From contig JAFSVH010000127.1 in assembly GCA_017450215.1 (NCBI GenBank), forward strand, positions 1 through 32,308: 32,308 bases of DNA, read 5' to 3'. Below, piece by piece: positions 19,001 through 27,124 of this stretch. The stretch's first letter is position 1; each line of letters begins with the position of its first letter. Under the pieces are notes generated by a model that saw nothing but the letters and a program-made list of their open reading frames with translations, was not told the origin of the DNA and ran no database searches. The translations under genes were made by a program, and so were the position numbers. The stretch is from Bacilli bacterium (GTDB lineage Bacteria; Bacillota_I; Bacilli_A; ML615J-28; CAG-698).

Positions 19001-21701
19001 TCTTATATGAATTATCACCATATTTAGAATATGTCCAAACATACAATTTATATCCATGTAAGCCTAATGCAGTTGAGCCGGTTGGAGGTGTGAATTCAAC
19101 ATCTTGATAATACATATCATTCTCATCAAGATGAGTCATCTTATATTCAAGTCTTCCTGTTATTGGTCTTACTTCTTCGTCATTAAGTCCGATATCATAC
19201 CATTGTACATAAATAGTATTAGAATATTGATTAGTAATTCTAGCTGTAATCTTACTATTTTCATCTGGCATTCCTAATTCTAATTTATAACCTTCACTGC
19301 TAAATGCAGCTTTTGGTCCATTTAATGTAATTACCGGTTCAACAATCTCTTGTGTTACATGGATTGTGGAAACATTGGAATACGCAACAGCATTACTATA
19401 TTCATTCTTAATTACAATTTGAACCTTTAATCCATCATACATCTTAGGGAATGTTGGTTTTATAACTAATATTGGCTCATTAACATCTGTCCATTTATAA
19501 TCAACACCATATTCAGTAAAGATTTTATCTTTATAGATTAAGCCTAATGATTTATATGGTTCTAAACCAAATTTATCACTTCCTAAGGTTTTACTATATA
19601 CAGTAACATCATCACCATTCTTAATATATAATGTAGCACTATAATGCTTACCCATTGTATAATCATCAGTGTTTTCATATAAATTATCAGGATTAAATAA
19701 TGTAATCTTAAATTCTTGAATTCTACTTTCACCATTAACATAAATATTATCTGGTAGGTCATCTTTTATATATGGAGCATAATATTGATCACCATAGCGA
19801 ATATAATTACCCCAAATCTTACTTGAAACATCTGCATCAGTATCAAATAATTCATTGAAAGCACCAGCTTGGTAATAACCACTATTAATTAATACTGGTT
19901 CACCATTTACAAATGATGAATCATAATTCAATAAAGCATCAGTCTTGTTTTCATATCTTAAAATAGCTTTTGGATTTACAATAAAAGTCTTATTATAGCA
20001 GCTAGTATAAATCAATCTCTTTTGCAATAAGCCATACGATTGAAGTAAACCACCATAATATTTAAATCCTTGTGTAGTATTAGACTGAATTGCTGAAATG
20101 ACATAAACCAAAAAGCCATTTTCATGTTCATTATTACCAGAATGAATTGCTCCACCATACATATTAATTAAACTTCTATAATTATGACAACAGCATACAA
20201 CTCCACCATAATGATCTCCCTTTTCAAGTGAACCACCGCCACCCCAAAGGTCAGCATCATAAATATTAAGTTCACCATCACTACTCATAGAAAAGACATT
20301 ACCATTAATAGTATAATCGCTAATATCACCTGTCTTTACTAATTCTTCATCACCATCTTCAATACTAATGATTTGAACTCCACCATAAAGATAAGCATCT
20401 CCTCCATTATTTAAGAATATTGATTTAGAATATCTTGTAGTACTATTTGAATAAGCATAAATAATTCTATTTCCATGACCATTAGGATAATCCATATGAG
20501 ATCCAAATATATCAAGTTCAGTTTCATATGTTAAAGAAAATAATGGATGTAAATCTTTTTTCTCATCATACAATCCTCTAATCTCATGATTGTTTAAGAA
20601 TAATCTTTTTCTTCCATTGACTTTAAAGAAAGCATCAGTTTTACTCTCAAACATTAAATCAGCATAATCCTTATCAAATTTAACTTGAATATCGCTTGTT
20701 AAAACAAGATTGATGAAATCTTTCTTTTGATCCGCTCTCTTTAAACCTAAATAATAAATCAAATCAGATAGATTATTAATATAAACGAAATCACCATAAT
20801 AGAATTCACCAGTTTTCATGCTCACTCCACCTTGAGATAGAACAGAACACTTATTCACTTCATCATAGCTGATGTCTTTAGGTAATTCCTTAACACTAAT
20901 TAGTTGACTAAATCCAACAATAGCAAAATTATATTCTTGTTCTTCAAAATCTATATTAATTTGATTAGCAAGAGGTTTTTCATCATCAATAAAATAATCA
21001 ACACTTTCACTATTAACATTAATGAATAAACTACCGGCTTCAAGAATCAATCTAGAGCTTTCACCATATTTTTTAGCTTCAATTCCACCAACACCTGATA
21101 ATATTACTGTATAATCATTTTCACTTTCAGTAAAAGTGAAATTAGTTGGAATATTAAATAAAATACTAGGAAGTTCACGACTATTGTAACATCTCTTATT
21201 ATTTATTTTTAATACATTAGGATTAGCATAACTAGTACCATAGATGTTAACATCAATCAAATTAGATGGAACTCCATCACAATTAATTTCAATAGTAGTA
21301 CCAAAATTCACAATTTCATTTTCACCTAAAATCTCAATTGAAAATTCAAGTACAGTACTATCAAGGTTAATTTGAATTAGTGGTAAATTATTACCATCTT
21401 CATCAAATTGTAATGGATCTTCAATTTGAAATAATTTAACTTCCCTAAATGAGAGACGATGTTGATCTTTATAATACCATATTTCACCTGAAGATCTATC
21501 AGTATCAACTCCAGCCATTTCCTCTACTATATATTTAGTATCTTTAGTATCAGAGTTAATAACAATATTTTCAAAATCTTTCACTTCAACAAAGCCACCA
21601 GCTAAAGCTGTTTGGTCAAATGAAAAAGCAAACATTATACAAAATGAAGTCAATAAATTAAAAACAAAAACAATCAATGTTCTTTTTAAGATATTTCTCA
21701 C
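13083..21701 (-). CDS. Giant multi-domain surface protein with C-terminal membrane anchor and cytosolic domain
   Basis: About 2,872 residues. GTG 21701 is preferred to ATG 21743 (14 residues longer) because AAGGAGG lies 5 bases before it and it gives a clean signal peptide (MRNILKRTLIVFVFN, cleavage near ALA-GG, 34). Parts in order: about 290-640, beta-helix-like with Gly-rich turns (NGGDAYLYGG, DLWGGGGS, NMYGGAIHSG); about 780-1950, many Ig-like units; about 1950-2530, four related units containing InlB B-repeat-like GKVFNGWYKGEELIS and GKVFNGWFKGKELIS; a membrane-proximal beta domain ending SFSTTHFSTYVIT; a Pro/Asp stalk; a membrane helix about 2699-2722 with KKK; a His/Asp/Asn linker; a folded cytosolic domain (about 2765-2872). 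No LPXTG. Likely an adhesin or sensor; function unknown. It has a terminator and is downstream of a palindrome cluster. Confidence 0.85.
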   Translation of the reverse strand: MRNILKRTLIVFVFNLLTSFCIMFAFSFDQTALAGGFVEVKDFENIVINSDTKDTKYIVEEMAGVDTDRSSGEIWYYKDQHRLSFREVKLFQIEDPLQFDEDGNNLPLIQINLDSTVLEFSIEILGENEIVNFGTTIEINCDGVPSNLIDVNIYGTSYANPNVLKINNKRCYNSRELPSILFNIPTNFTFTESENDYTVILSGVGGIEAKKYGESSRLILEAGSLFINVNSESVDYFIDDEKPLANQINIDFEEQEYNFAIVGFSQLISVKELPKDISYDEVNKCSVLSQGGVSMKTGEFYYGDFVYINNLSDLIYYLGLKRADQKKDFINLVLTSDIQVKFDKDYADLMFESKTDAFFKVNGRKRLFLNNHEIRGLYDEKKDLHPLFSLTYETELDIFGSHMDYPNGHGNRIIYAYSNSTTRYSKSIFLNNGGDAYLYGGVQIISIEDGDEELVKTGDISDYTINGNVFSMSSDGELNIYDADLWGGGGSLEKGDHYGGVVCCCHNYRSLINMYGGAIHSGNNEHENGFLVYVISAIQSNTTQGFKYYGGLLQSYGLLQKRLIYTSCYNKTFIVNPKAILRYENKTDALLNYDSSFVNGEPVLINSGYYQAGAFNELFDTDADVSSKIWGNYIRYGDQYYAPYIKDDLPDNIYVNGESRIQEFKITLFNPDNLYENTDDYTMGKHYSATLYIKNGDDVTVYSKTLGSDKFGLEPYKSLGLIYKDKIFTEYGVDYKWTDVNEPILVIKPTFPKMYDGLKVQIVIKNEYSNAVAYSNVSTIHVTQEIVEPVITLNGPKAAFSSEGYKLELGMPDENSKITARITNQYSNTIYVQWYDIGLNDEEVRPITGRLEYKMTHLDENDMYYQDVEFTPPTGSTALGLHGYKLYVWTYSKYGDNSYKITYSKTVKFNVGTSTPKIITDLPNQLNLSENELIDLIVLDDGTVPNVGYEWYYYPDYDYLTGIDQNNSLVKLGTLKPILTKDKALLQSNGNKNILTYDLFDKLELGKKYRIIFNEASDTLNGLVNVKLEYGDANHYVTPILESYNEINGNYEFNSEFSYLIVDRADMYLNPTYCKLVIEFADNVNSKATHLFTDFYLQEYDSENEIWMTVSNLNPYYYGLNYEGLYPLLENGVQIKTNEISTLPATLSMDGYYVYCKVYNTLDPTKYVYSNVTRLNVGLAAYQPEFTCPDYSIEFIGFGDTNELSVGVGEPIVGGNWVVEYSARAIIETVEKDIHGNDYIVKQSKSLSDMSDYGFAISFTTIPTGADAGKAHLNITLRPDAMDVANQLYNHHFIIEVTAYSPQDVSLTDKVQIDVMYDYPDEGFEISNIEFYTYNGGPYEYDMVSNSASKFYSNDGSYQIHDVLYLTSQSTVNLTAHRVNHYSNFDLDNDQKVFYEWKVKWLEEVSEGVFVPVDLSLEEFYNSELNKYTFIKFDNNHLSFKFLKSDNNGFDELKYHNLVIYCSMFNYENGYDMYTDYYQLSYVDLNNFEKPKLNMSDPALDPLTGDIVFNVTINTGIYNNTFWIDYDLNYKDLLAKDNEIYEVEANSEASGSVYISGLGYQENYFKDFGDGYYGVDWDYYDNEFSFNKTSSPYSYVKEIRISSEKLIEFVNKGVDIFADYSTIDNFVNLAYPEPLDTASMIENFGDNFKFLLDKIWDYYFTIDGYLAITLNNGIPAYKYEMTPVYYDHFDLMNIIYPCYYQDEFKKADYIEANLNEVKVIGSPSPLLEYYARYSWSVYNPYLDDTQYLVVDSDDCYLELDTSKFFVDKVYILETTLSSTADFIEGTYYTYRTVYYVKMAPNIVAPTMNGLGNKTYQLYDPEAYIEAEFINNDPVHQSLYYDFYIEGMNYGWKNSEDSIVALKPTELGDYTYKFILTIVYTYVDEYGEEKEYSKDFISDEYVITVTERVVDSVDIIGIEAPIALEHPMVEGIQRGEILPGDEFFGYKISAKYWNISGEDYFEYDKNYTLSVLIESIDGAYFTDSITAKFNSKYNANVEKLSDTQFLLTYSFTSSVSTSINNIELSLPNYEALGVIRPLDIIETDYCALHDFSFNTNDTNFEYGKVYTLTAIFRVYSQYHLEDNAKVIINGKEHNYEYQNGLIIINYEYYFPYSVKVVIGEKEEVLETDNDNKINLSLLDSDIPNGKVFNGWYKGEELISNDASSIYEVNANGIIIDAKFIDIIHINEVNIGENDFKVESSIPVLPALVYDGYTVNFEINTTDLKFGYLKTYVLKATINPKFAYDFSDNVKVYSGSKEIQFSKENGIITAEVEYFFYYYAKYDLSDNDVKTIYSDKDGKISLTAPETYQDRPLLGWYLIGGSGNTLITTDKTLNVTLTTSGNYYRPLYKEYKVINEINLPSLPEIEVGKDAINKDEELTDYNYSVKVILGNDKVTGKIEYLKEYKLLVTITKNDDTILNNNAVIKINGVTVSGTYNQENGSFSYTTDGVIFYYEATINIMDKQNKVNSNIKGEINLDIESVPEGKVFNGWFKGKELISKELHYVYTLTENGITIDALFADEVIEIPTPPIKDGNYVIEGNNDDIKDVIDQAKDDDKGLEIEGSDATVIFDKDTVKELANNEVVTLLILTGAEYATGDIEKANLSNVKLVLEISLDNIPNNLNAKIKVPVNFEVKEGEVVKVFYVNENGIIENMNAQYENGIVSFSTTHFSTYVITLDKKESDVPTDNPPIDNPDEEKNNSWIIILIIVLVVLIGGGLAAFFILKKKNDNNHDDDNHDDNNDNENIETAETENKDVEGVIFKEKKSLNEEYANLTKADRKLYDTIKAKALGFDGVRTTEAIDSYTVYLGKDKLIRLKIKSGKIIVEFFANDSGLKEIVGGGSKDVATNIKVTNEEECAKAIEALNYKYNILSKKE

Positions 21702-21763
21702 AATTTCCTCCTTTTTATCATCCTTTTTTTTCCATTTTAACATAATCCCTCATTTTCGAGTTA

Positions 21764-21788
21764 GGTATACCAAATACCCATTTGGGTA
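21764..21788. promoter_or_regulatory. Overlapping palindromes upstream of the giant gene (possible operator)
   Basis: Three inverted repeats are packed into 25 bases: GGTATACC (21764-21771), CCAAAT-ACCC-ATTTGG (21770-21785) and TACCCA-TT-TGGGTA (21775-21788). They lie 20-45 bases before the ATG at 21743, where a promoter or operator is expected. No good promoter pair is seen, as if an activator were needed. The protein that binds is not known. Confidence 0.4.
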
Positions 21789-21804
21789 AAAGTGAATAAA
21801 GGAT

Positions 21805-21838
21805 AAAAAAAAGGTTTAGGAGAATAAACTCCTAAACC
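21805..21838 (-). terminator. Intrinsic terminator of the split lipoprotein gene
   Basis: GGTTTAGGAG (21813-21822) and CTCCTAAACC (21829-21838) form a perfect 10-bp stem with a 6-base loop, followed on the minus strand by eight T. It lies 114 bases past the stop codon. Confidence 0.85.
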
Positions 21839-21951
21839 AATTTAGAAACCATAATTCTAAATATTGCTTATTACATTTCAACAAATTAATTAACAGAGCC
21901 ACTATTAATCACTACTTCATATATATTATTCAATACTAGCAATTATTTTCC

Positions 21952-23595
21952 CTATTTTCCTTGAATAGGTCCTGTATTCTTACCCATGTTAGTATCATGA
22001 TTACAAGATCTTTCTAATTCAGCATTCATATTGTTTTGATCGTACTTCAAGTTGCTTAATGATGTATTTGAAGCCACTCCTACAATTCCTCCAACATATG
22101 CATAAGGACGTCCATGATTCCAACAGCCAAACATATTTTTATCCGCATTTGCACAACATTTTGAAGAAAGAGTATTATGATGCGAATTAACATCTCTAAT
22201 TTCACCTGATGTAGAATAACCTGCTACACCACCTACATATCCATTTGCATTTTCATATTGTGTGAACACAATTGCATGTAAGTTGTTACCACAAATTTCT
22301 CCATTTCCACAAATTGTTCCCTTATTTAAACCGCAAATTGCACCCAAATATGCATAATTTAATGCTCCTGCATTAATATCACCCAAGTCTATATCTACTG
22401 TACAATTTTTAACACTCACATTATCTATAACACCATTATTTGTACCACATAATAATCCAACTCTTGATTCACCATTTATGTCAGGATTTGCTTGAGTAAT
22501 CGTAAAATTGTTTATGGTTAGATTTTTAATTGTACCAGAATTAACTTTAAATAATCCAAGATCACCAGTATTCAAATATTCTTGTTTCCAGCCTGATATT
22601 TCGCAATAATTACCATCTAAAATTCCCTTAAATTCTTTAAATGGAGATACTTTCGTTTGACTTAAATCCAGAGATGAAGCAGTAATTTTAAATGATTTAC
22701 CTTCTGTATTTTCGTTCATATATCTTATAAAATCTTCTGCTGATCTTATATAGATGACGTCATCAATACTAGGTATATTATTTTGTGCAATTTCTATTGC
22801 TTTCTCCATATCAAAGTTAATAGTAGGATTTACATTATAATCAAAATCACCATTTTCAGATTCTTCTAATACAACCATTCTTTGCTTTTCCAATACTACA
22901 TTATCAAATGTATAAGTATATGTTTTTGTTTGAGTATCATAAATTAAAATCGCATAACATTTTACTGCTTCATAAAACGATAATCTATAATAATAGCCTT
23001 CGCGAAAACCTTTATTTTTTGATGGTACTAATTTAAATGAATATCCTTCTTTATATTGTTTTACATATCCGGCCTTAATAGTTTCAGAAACACTATGTTC
23101 ATCATTATATTCAGCACTCAATTCAGTAGAATAACTATCTTTTCCACCAAATTCAACAGCCCCCACTCCTACTTTAGCACTACTTTCATATCCAATAGAA
23201 ACACTTGATCCTAATGATACTGTTTTCTTTCTTGCTGTTGTTAAATCTCTTTCCAAACTTTCTGAAGTTAGACTATCAAATTGAAAATTAATTTCATACT
23301 CTTGTGGAGTACATTACCAAATAAGAGATGTGTAAACCGGTGTTCTCTTAACTAAACCTAGATAATAAGAAAAATACACTTTATCTTCAAATCGGGCAAC
23401 ACCATAAAGTTCTGGTTCGTTTTTCTTCTCAACCACATTATAAGCGTCCAAAGCCATACTACCGCCATAATTCTGAATATCAGAATGTGAATTAGTGCCT
23501 TGAGAATTTGATGGCTGCCCAAAAGTAATTTCACACCCGCATAAAAATACAAAAGCAAAAATCAAAGCGATAATTACAATAATTCTTTTTTTCAT
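21952..23595 (-). pseudogene. Surface lipoprotein with GLUG-like beta-helix repeats, split by one in-frame TAA
   Basis: One reading frame of 547 codons runs from ATG 23595 to the stop at 21952, broken only by TAA at 23314-23316 (LIW-stop-CTPQEYEIN). The first piece (93 residues) has a lipoprotein signal (MKKRIIVIIALIFAFVFLCGC) and AGGAGG 5 bases before the ATG, so its start is certain. The second piece begins only with a TTG and no binding site. After the stop comes a beta-rich domain (about 115-270) with alternating polar and non-polar residues. The C-terminal half (about 290-547) has four GLUG-like units: VGLLCGTNNG, LGAICGLNKG, VGGVAGYSTSG, VGGIVGVASN. It has its own promoter and terminator and lies upstream of the giant gene. 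Either a recent nonsense mutation or a read-through gene. Function unknown. Confidence 0.75.
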
Positions 23596-23640
23596 CCATT
23601 CCTCCTAATTATTTTTTATTCCCCTAAAGAATTCAATATA

Positions 23641-23669
23641 ATTATAAATATACCTATATATTTATGCAA
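23641..23669 (-). promoter_or_regulatory. Promoter of the split lipoprotein gene
   Basis: On the minus strand TTGCAT (23664-23669) and TATAAT (23641-23646) are 17 bases apart. The start would be near 23634, ahead of the AGGAGG. Confidence 0.7.
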
Positions 23670-23708
23670 GGAGAAAAATCGAATTTGTTAAAATTGTTTT
23701 ATTCAAAC

Positions 23709-23739
23709 AAAAAAAGTGAAATTGGAAATCCAATTTCAC
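23709..23739 (-). terminator. Intrinsic terminator of the superoxide reductase gene
   Basis: GTGAAATTGG (23716-23725) and CCAATTTCAC (23730-23739) form a perfect 10-bp stem with a 4-base loop, followed on the minus strand by seven T. Confidence 0.9.
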
Positions 23740-23750
23740 AATTCATTTTT

Positions 23751-24125
23751 TTATACACTCTTCTTCCATAAGCCATGTAAATTACAATAAGCATATGCTT
23801 CTACAACTTCATCACCTTCAAGAATAGCAAATTTAGCTTGTGGAGCATCACCAGCCTTTAATTCTTTTCTTTGATTTCCAGATTTAGTAACTAAAGCAAT
23901 CCATTCAATCAAATGAGCTTCAGTCATAGGATGTAATACTGAACCTACAGTTACAGTTACAACATTTCCATCAACCTCAATTTCAGGAACGTGTTTTTCT
24001 CTAGCAGCATCAACACTACCAGCAACCAATTCTTCCATTTCTTCTCCACAGCACTTAACCTTAACTCCAGATGATTTTGCATAAGCAATGATGTTTCCAC
24101 AGTGTTTACAAATGTAAAAAGTCAT
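23751..24125 (-). CDS. Desulfoferrodoxin (class I, two-iron superoxide reductase)
   Basis: A 124-residue cytoplasmic protein that reduces superoxide to peroxide without making oxygen, a typical anaerobe defence. The N-terminal desulforedoxin-like site has four Cys (C6, C9, C25, C26: CKHC and KCCGEEM). The catalytic iron site has EKHVP (H45), LHPM (H65), H71, and C114/H117 in CNLHGLW. All expected ligands are present and the length is normal. AGGAGG lies 7 bases before the ATG. It has its own promoter (24157-24185) and terminator and is not coupled to its neighbours. Rubredoxin, its usual electron donor, is not in this window. Confidence 0.95.
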   Translation of the reverse strand: MTFYICKHCGNIIAYAKSSGVKVKCCGEEMEELVAGSVDAAREKHVPEIEVDGNVVTVTVGSVLHPMTEAHLIEWIALVTKSGNQRKELKAGDAPQAKFAILEGDEVVEAYAYCNLHGLWKKSV

Positions 24126-24156
24126 AATTTTCCTCCTAATATTTATTTACTTCTTC

Positions 24157-24185
24157 ATTTTATCTTACATAGAATAATAAATCAA
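24157..24185 (-). promoter_or_regulatory. Promoter of the superoxide reductase gene
   Basis: On the minus strand TTGATT (24180-24185) and TAAAAT (24157-24162) are 17 bases apart. No PerR-like box was recognised. Confidence 0.65.
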
Positions 24186-24192
24186 TCTAATT

Positions 24193-26937
24193 TTAATTAA
24201 ATAGATTTATATCAACTGGTGATACACCAGTTGCTTCAATCTCACCAGCCATATATTTACTAAATCCAACAATTGTTGTATTTTGATTACAATAAATACA
24301 TACATAATTTGTTACATTCTTATTATAAGCTAACAAATCATATGGAGTATTAAGTGCAACAGCTAGTAAGTTTTCTTTCTTTAAATCAGCAACTTCATTC
24401 ATGAAATTAATTGAAGGTGTCTCATTACTAGTTTTCACATTACTAAATCCAACTACAACTTTATCATAATTCTTAATCATTGCGATTAATTCGTTGTGTT
24501 GTGCACTAGTTAATGGATTATTTGTTGTATAATAACTAGCATTAAAGCCTTTAGAATTTAGATAAGTTGCAGCATAGCAAGCAAGAGAATTTGATTCTAT
24601 TGTTTTTCCGTCAATCTTATCTAAGCTACCATTTGAAGTGACAGAAATAAATAATACTTTATCAGTCTTTTCAATCTTAAAATCACCTTTAATCTTAGTT
24701 ACTGCTTTTTCACCAATTTGTTTATTAATTGCTTCATCTAATGCTAATTCCGCATCAATATTCTTTTCTTCTTTAATATAATCATCCATAATGCCATATT
24801 TAATCTTAGCATAAATAATTCTTTCAACTGCTTCATTGATTCTATCCATTGAAATAGTACCATTATTTACAGCTGCTTTAATTCCAGCTGCAGCCTTGCT
24901 TGGAGAATCTAAAGAAGTATATGTTAGAATATCAACACCAGCATTAACAGCCATTACTGCAACTTCTGCATAAGTACCGAATTTTGTAACACCTGCCATT
25001 TGCATTCCATCAGTTACAATTAAACCCTTATAACCAAGTTCATCTCTTAAAAGATCAGTTAGTACTTTTTTAGACAAAGTAGCAGGATATTCATTATCAA
25101 TAGCACTAAACAAAATATGAGTTGTCATAATAGCACCAACACCATTTGCAATTGATGAAATAAATGGTGCAAGTTCAATTTTATATAAATCTTCTTTTTT
25201 AGTAGTAATAACTGGTAGGCCAGTATGGGAATCTGTTGCAGTATTACCATGACCTGGGAAATGCTTAACACAACCAATTACTCCACTTTGGGCAAGACCA
25301 TTAAACATATTATTACCATAGATACTAACATTAATTGGATTATCACTATAACTACGAATACCAATAATTGGATTATTAGGATTATTATTAACATCAAGAA
25401 CAGGTGCTAAATCCATATTAACACCATAATTATTAAGTTCAAAGCCAATTGCTTTACCCATTTCAAAGCTAAGTTCTGGTGAATTAGCAGCACATACAGC
25501 CATATTAGATGGGAAATGAGTTGCCTTAGTTCTAAATCTAGCTACATTTCCACCTTCTTGGTCAGTTGAAATGATAGCAGGCACTCCATTTTCTTGTACC
25601 ATCTTATTTTGAATATCATTAGACATTTGAAGTATTGTTGAAGGGTTGGTAACATTAGCACCCATATAAATGATATTACCAAAATGGTAATCTTCAATAG
25701 CCTTACCTAACGTTTCAGTATAAGTTGTTCCACTAAAACCAACAATAAACATTTGACCTATTTTTTGTTCTAATGTCATCTTATCCATTATTTCTTTTAT
25801 CTTGTTGCTATCAACTTCAGTCATAGTTTCCTTATCCTCAAATTTAGTAACATTAATATTGAATATACCCATAACTTCTTCATCACTCTTTAGTTTCGCG
25901 CTAATATAGCATGAACCTACATTAACACCTAAAACAATACCATCTTTAACTAAAGCAACTCTTTCATCACTTGATGAAAAAATAACTTTACTTAAATCAA
26001 GTTCACTTTCTTCAATTTCATCATCCTTGTATTCTTTTAATACACCACTTAATAATATATATTCACCTTGACCAATTGTATTCTTTCCACTTAAATTAAT
26101 CTTACTCTTCTTATCATTAACATTAATCTTAAATTTAGTAACAACATCAGGATTATTAACTAAATAGATTGTTAAAGTGGCTTCACCTTCTTTTAATCCT
26201 GTAATAATAATTTCATTACTATCCTTATCTATATTTACATTAGTTACTTCTTCATTGGAGATAGTGCATTTAACATCATTATCGTTACTATTTTTTACTT
26301 CAAATTCAATTTTTGCACTTTCACCAATAAAGATTTGATTCTTTCCAGTAATTACAATATAAGGTGTCTCTTCTGCTTCTTCTTTTACAGTCAAATCAAA
26401 ATATGACAAATTATCAAAAATTTTAACACTGATTGTAGTACTTCCAGCTTTTAAGCCCGTAACTACACCACTACTATTAACACTTGCAACTTCATCATCA
26501 CTACTAGACCAAACAATATCACTACTTTTCACAAGATCTTTAAATTCACTAGGAATAGTAAGTTCAATTAAAGCTGTTTCACCAACTTCAATTGCATTCT
26601 TACCAGATAATGATAAATTCATTGTAGGACCTAAGCAATAAAAATCAATTATCACTTCTTTTCCTTTATAGGTAAGAATTAATTTACAACTACCTACATT
26701 ATTACCTTTAATAATAAATGATTCATTAGCTTGTCTGATTGATGCAATATTTTCATCATCAACACTCCAACTAATCTCTTTATCATCAATAGTTGATTGC
26801 AATACTAATTCTTCGTTAATCATTACATGATTATCTGATATTATCTTTATTTCATTCTCTGTACAAGCAGCAAGGGTTATAAACAAAAATAGAAACAATC
26901 CAAATATAATCATCTTCTTTAGTGTTTTCTTAACCAT
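24193..26937 (-). CDS. Lipoprotein beta-N-acetylhexosaminidase, GH3 NagZ type, with bacterial Ig-like domains
   Basis: A 914-residue surface lipoprotein. The lipobox LAAC puts the lipidated Cys at 25. About 30-370 holds four or five bacterial Ig-like (Big_2) units (for example WSSSDDEVASVNSSGVVTGL). About 385-740 is the GH3 catalytic domain: MTLEQKIGQMFIVGF, DQEGG, KHFPGHGNTATDSHTGLP near 558 (with the Asp-His pair special to NagZ) and VTDGMQMAGV near 640, whose Asp is the nucleophile. A further C-terminal domain (about 755-914) resembles the GH3 C-terminal domain. It likely removes GlcNAc from peptidoglycan fragments or host glycans outside the cell. ATG 26937 fits AGAGGTGG upstream; the GTG at 26946 would overlap that site. 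Confidence 0.9.
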   Translation of the reverse strand: MVKKTLKKMIIFGLFLFLFITLAACTENEIKIISDNHVMINEELVLQSTIDDKEISWSVDDENIASIRQANESFIIKGNNVGSCKLILTYKGKEVIIDFYCLGPTMNLSLSGKNAIEVGETALIELTIPSEFKDLVKSSDIVWSSSDDEVASVNSSGVVTGLKAGSTTISVKIFDNLSYFDLTVKEEAEETPYIVITGKNQIFIGESAKIEFEVKNSNDNDVKCTISNEEVTNVNIDKDSNEIIITGLKEGEATLTIYLVNNPDVVTKFKINVNDKKSKINLSGKNTIGQGEYILLSGVLKEYKDDEIEESELDLSKVIFSSSDERVALVKDGIVLGVNVGSCYISAKLKSDEEVMGIFNINVTKFEDKETMTEVDSNKIKEIMDKMTLEQKIGQMFIVGFSGTTYTETLGKAIEDYHFGNIIYMGANVTNPSTILQMSNDIQNKMVQENGVPAIISTDQEGGNVARFRTKATHFPSNMAVCAANSPELSFEMGKAIGFELNNYGVNMDLAPVLDVNNNPNNPIIGIRSYSDNPINVSIYGNNMFNGLAQSGVIGCVKHFPGHGNTATDSHTGLPVITTKKEDLYKIELAPFISSIANGVGAIMTTHILFSAIDNEYPATLSKKVLTDLLRDELGYKGLIVTDGMQMAGVTKFGTYAEVAVMAVNAGVDILTYTSLDSPSKAAAGIKAAVNNGTISMDRINEAVERIIYAKIKYGIMDDYIKEEKNIDAELALDEAINKQIGEKAVTKIKGDFKIEKTDKVLFISVTSNGSLDKIDGKTIESNSLACYAATYLNSKGFNASYYTTNNPLTSAQHNELIAMIKNYDKVVVGFSNVKTSNETPSINFMNEVADLKKENLLAVALNTPYDLLAYNKNVTNYVCIYCNQNTTIVGFSKYMAGEIEATGVSPVDINLFN

Positions 26938-26969
26938 AAAAGCCACCTCTTATTTATTTACTATCTAAC

Positions 26970-26975
26970 ATTATA
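26970..26975 (-). promoter_or_regulatory. Possible -10 box of the NagZ-like gene
   Basis: TATAAT reads on the minus strand about 33 bases before the start codon. The -35 region 17 bases away (TTTTAA) is poor. Confidence 0.35.
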
Positions 26976-27089
26976 CAATATTATCCCTAATATTAAAATA
27001 AAAAAATAAAATGATAAAAAAATAATAAAAATAAGCATCATTAAATATCGCGCTGAAAACATTTACATTTGAAATTTAATAAATATTCA

Positions 27090-27118
27090 TTTACATTGAA
27101 ATCTAAAAAATATATAAT
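27090..27118 (+). promoter_or_regulatory. Promoter of the T-box leader and transporter operon
   Basis: TTTACA (27090-27095) and TATAAT (27113-27118) are 17 bases apart. The start would be near 27125, at the base of the T-box leader. Confidence 0.75.
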
Positions 27119-27124
27119 CAATGT

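Noticed and set aside
21952..23256. Calling the split lipoprotein an aerolysin/ETX-type toxin
   Set aside because: Only an alternating beta pattern supports it; no defining motif was recognised.
23358..23558. 66-codon frame overlapping the lipoprotein gene
   Set aside because: It is out of frame with the clear lipoprotein signal peptide and has no binding site.
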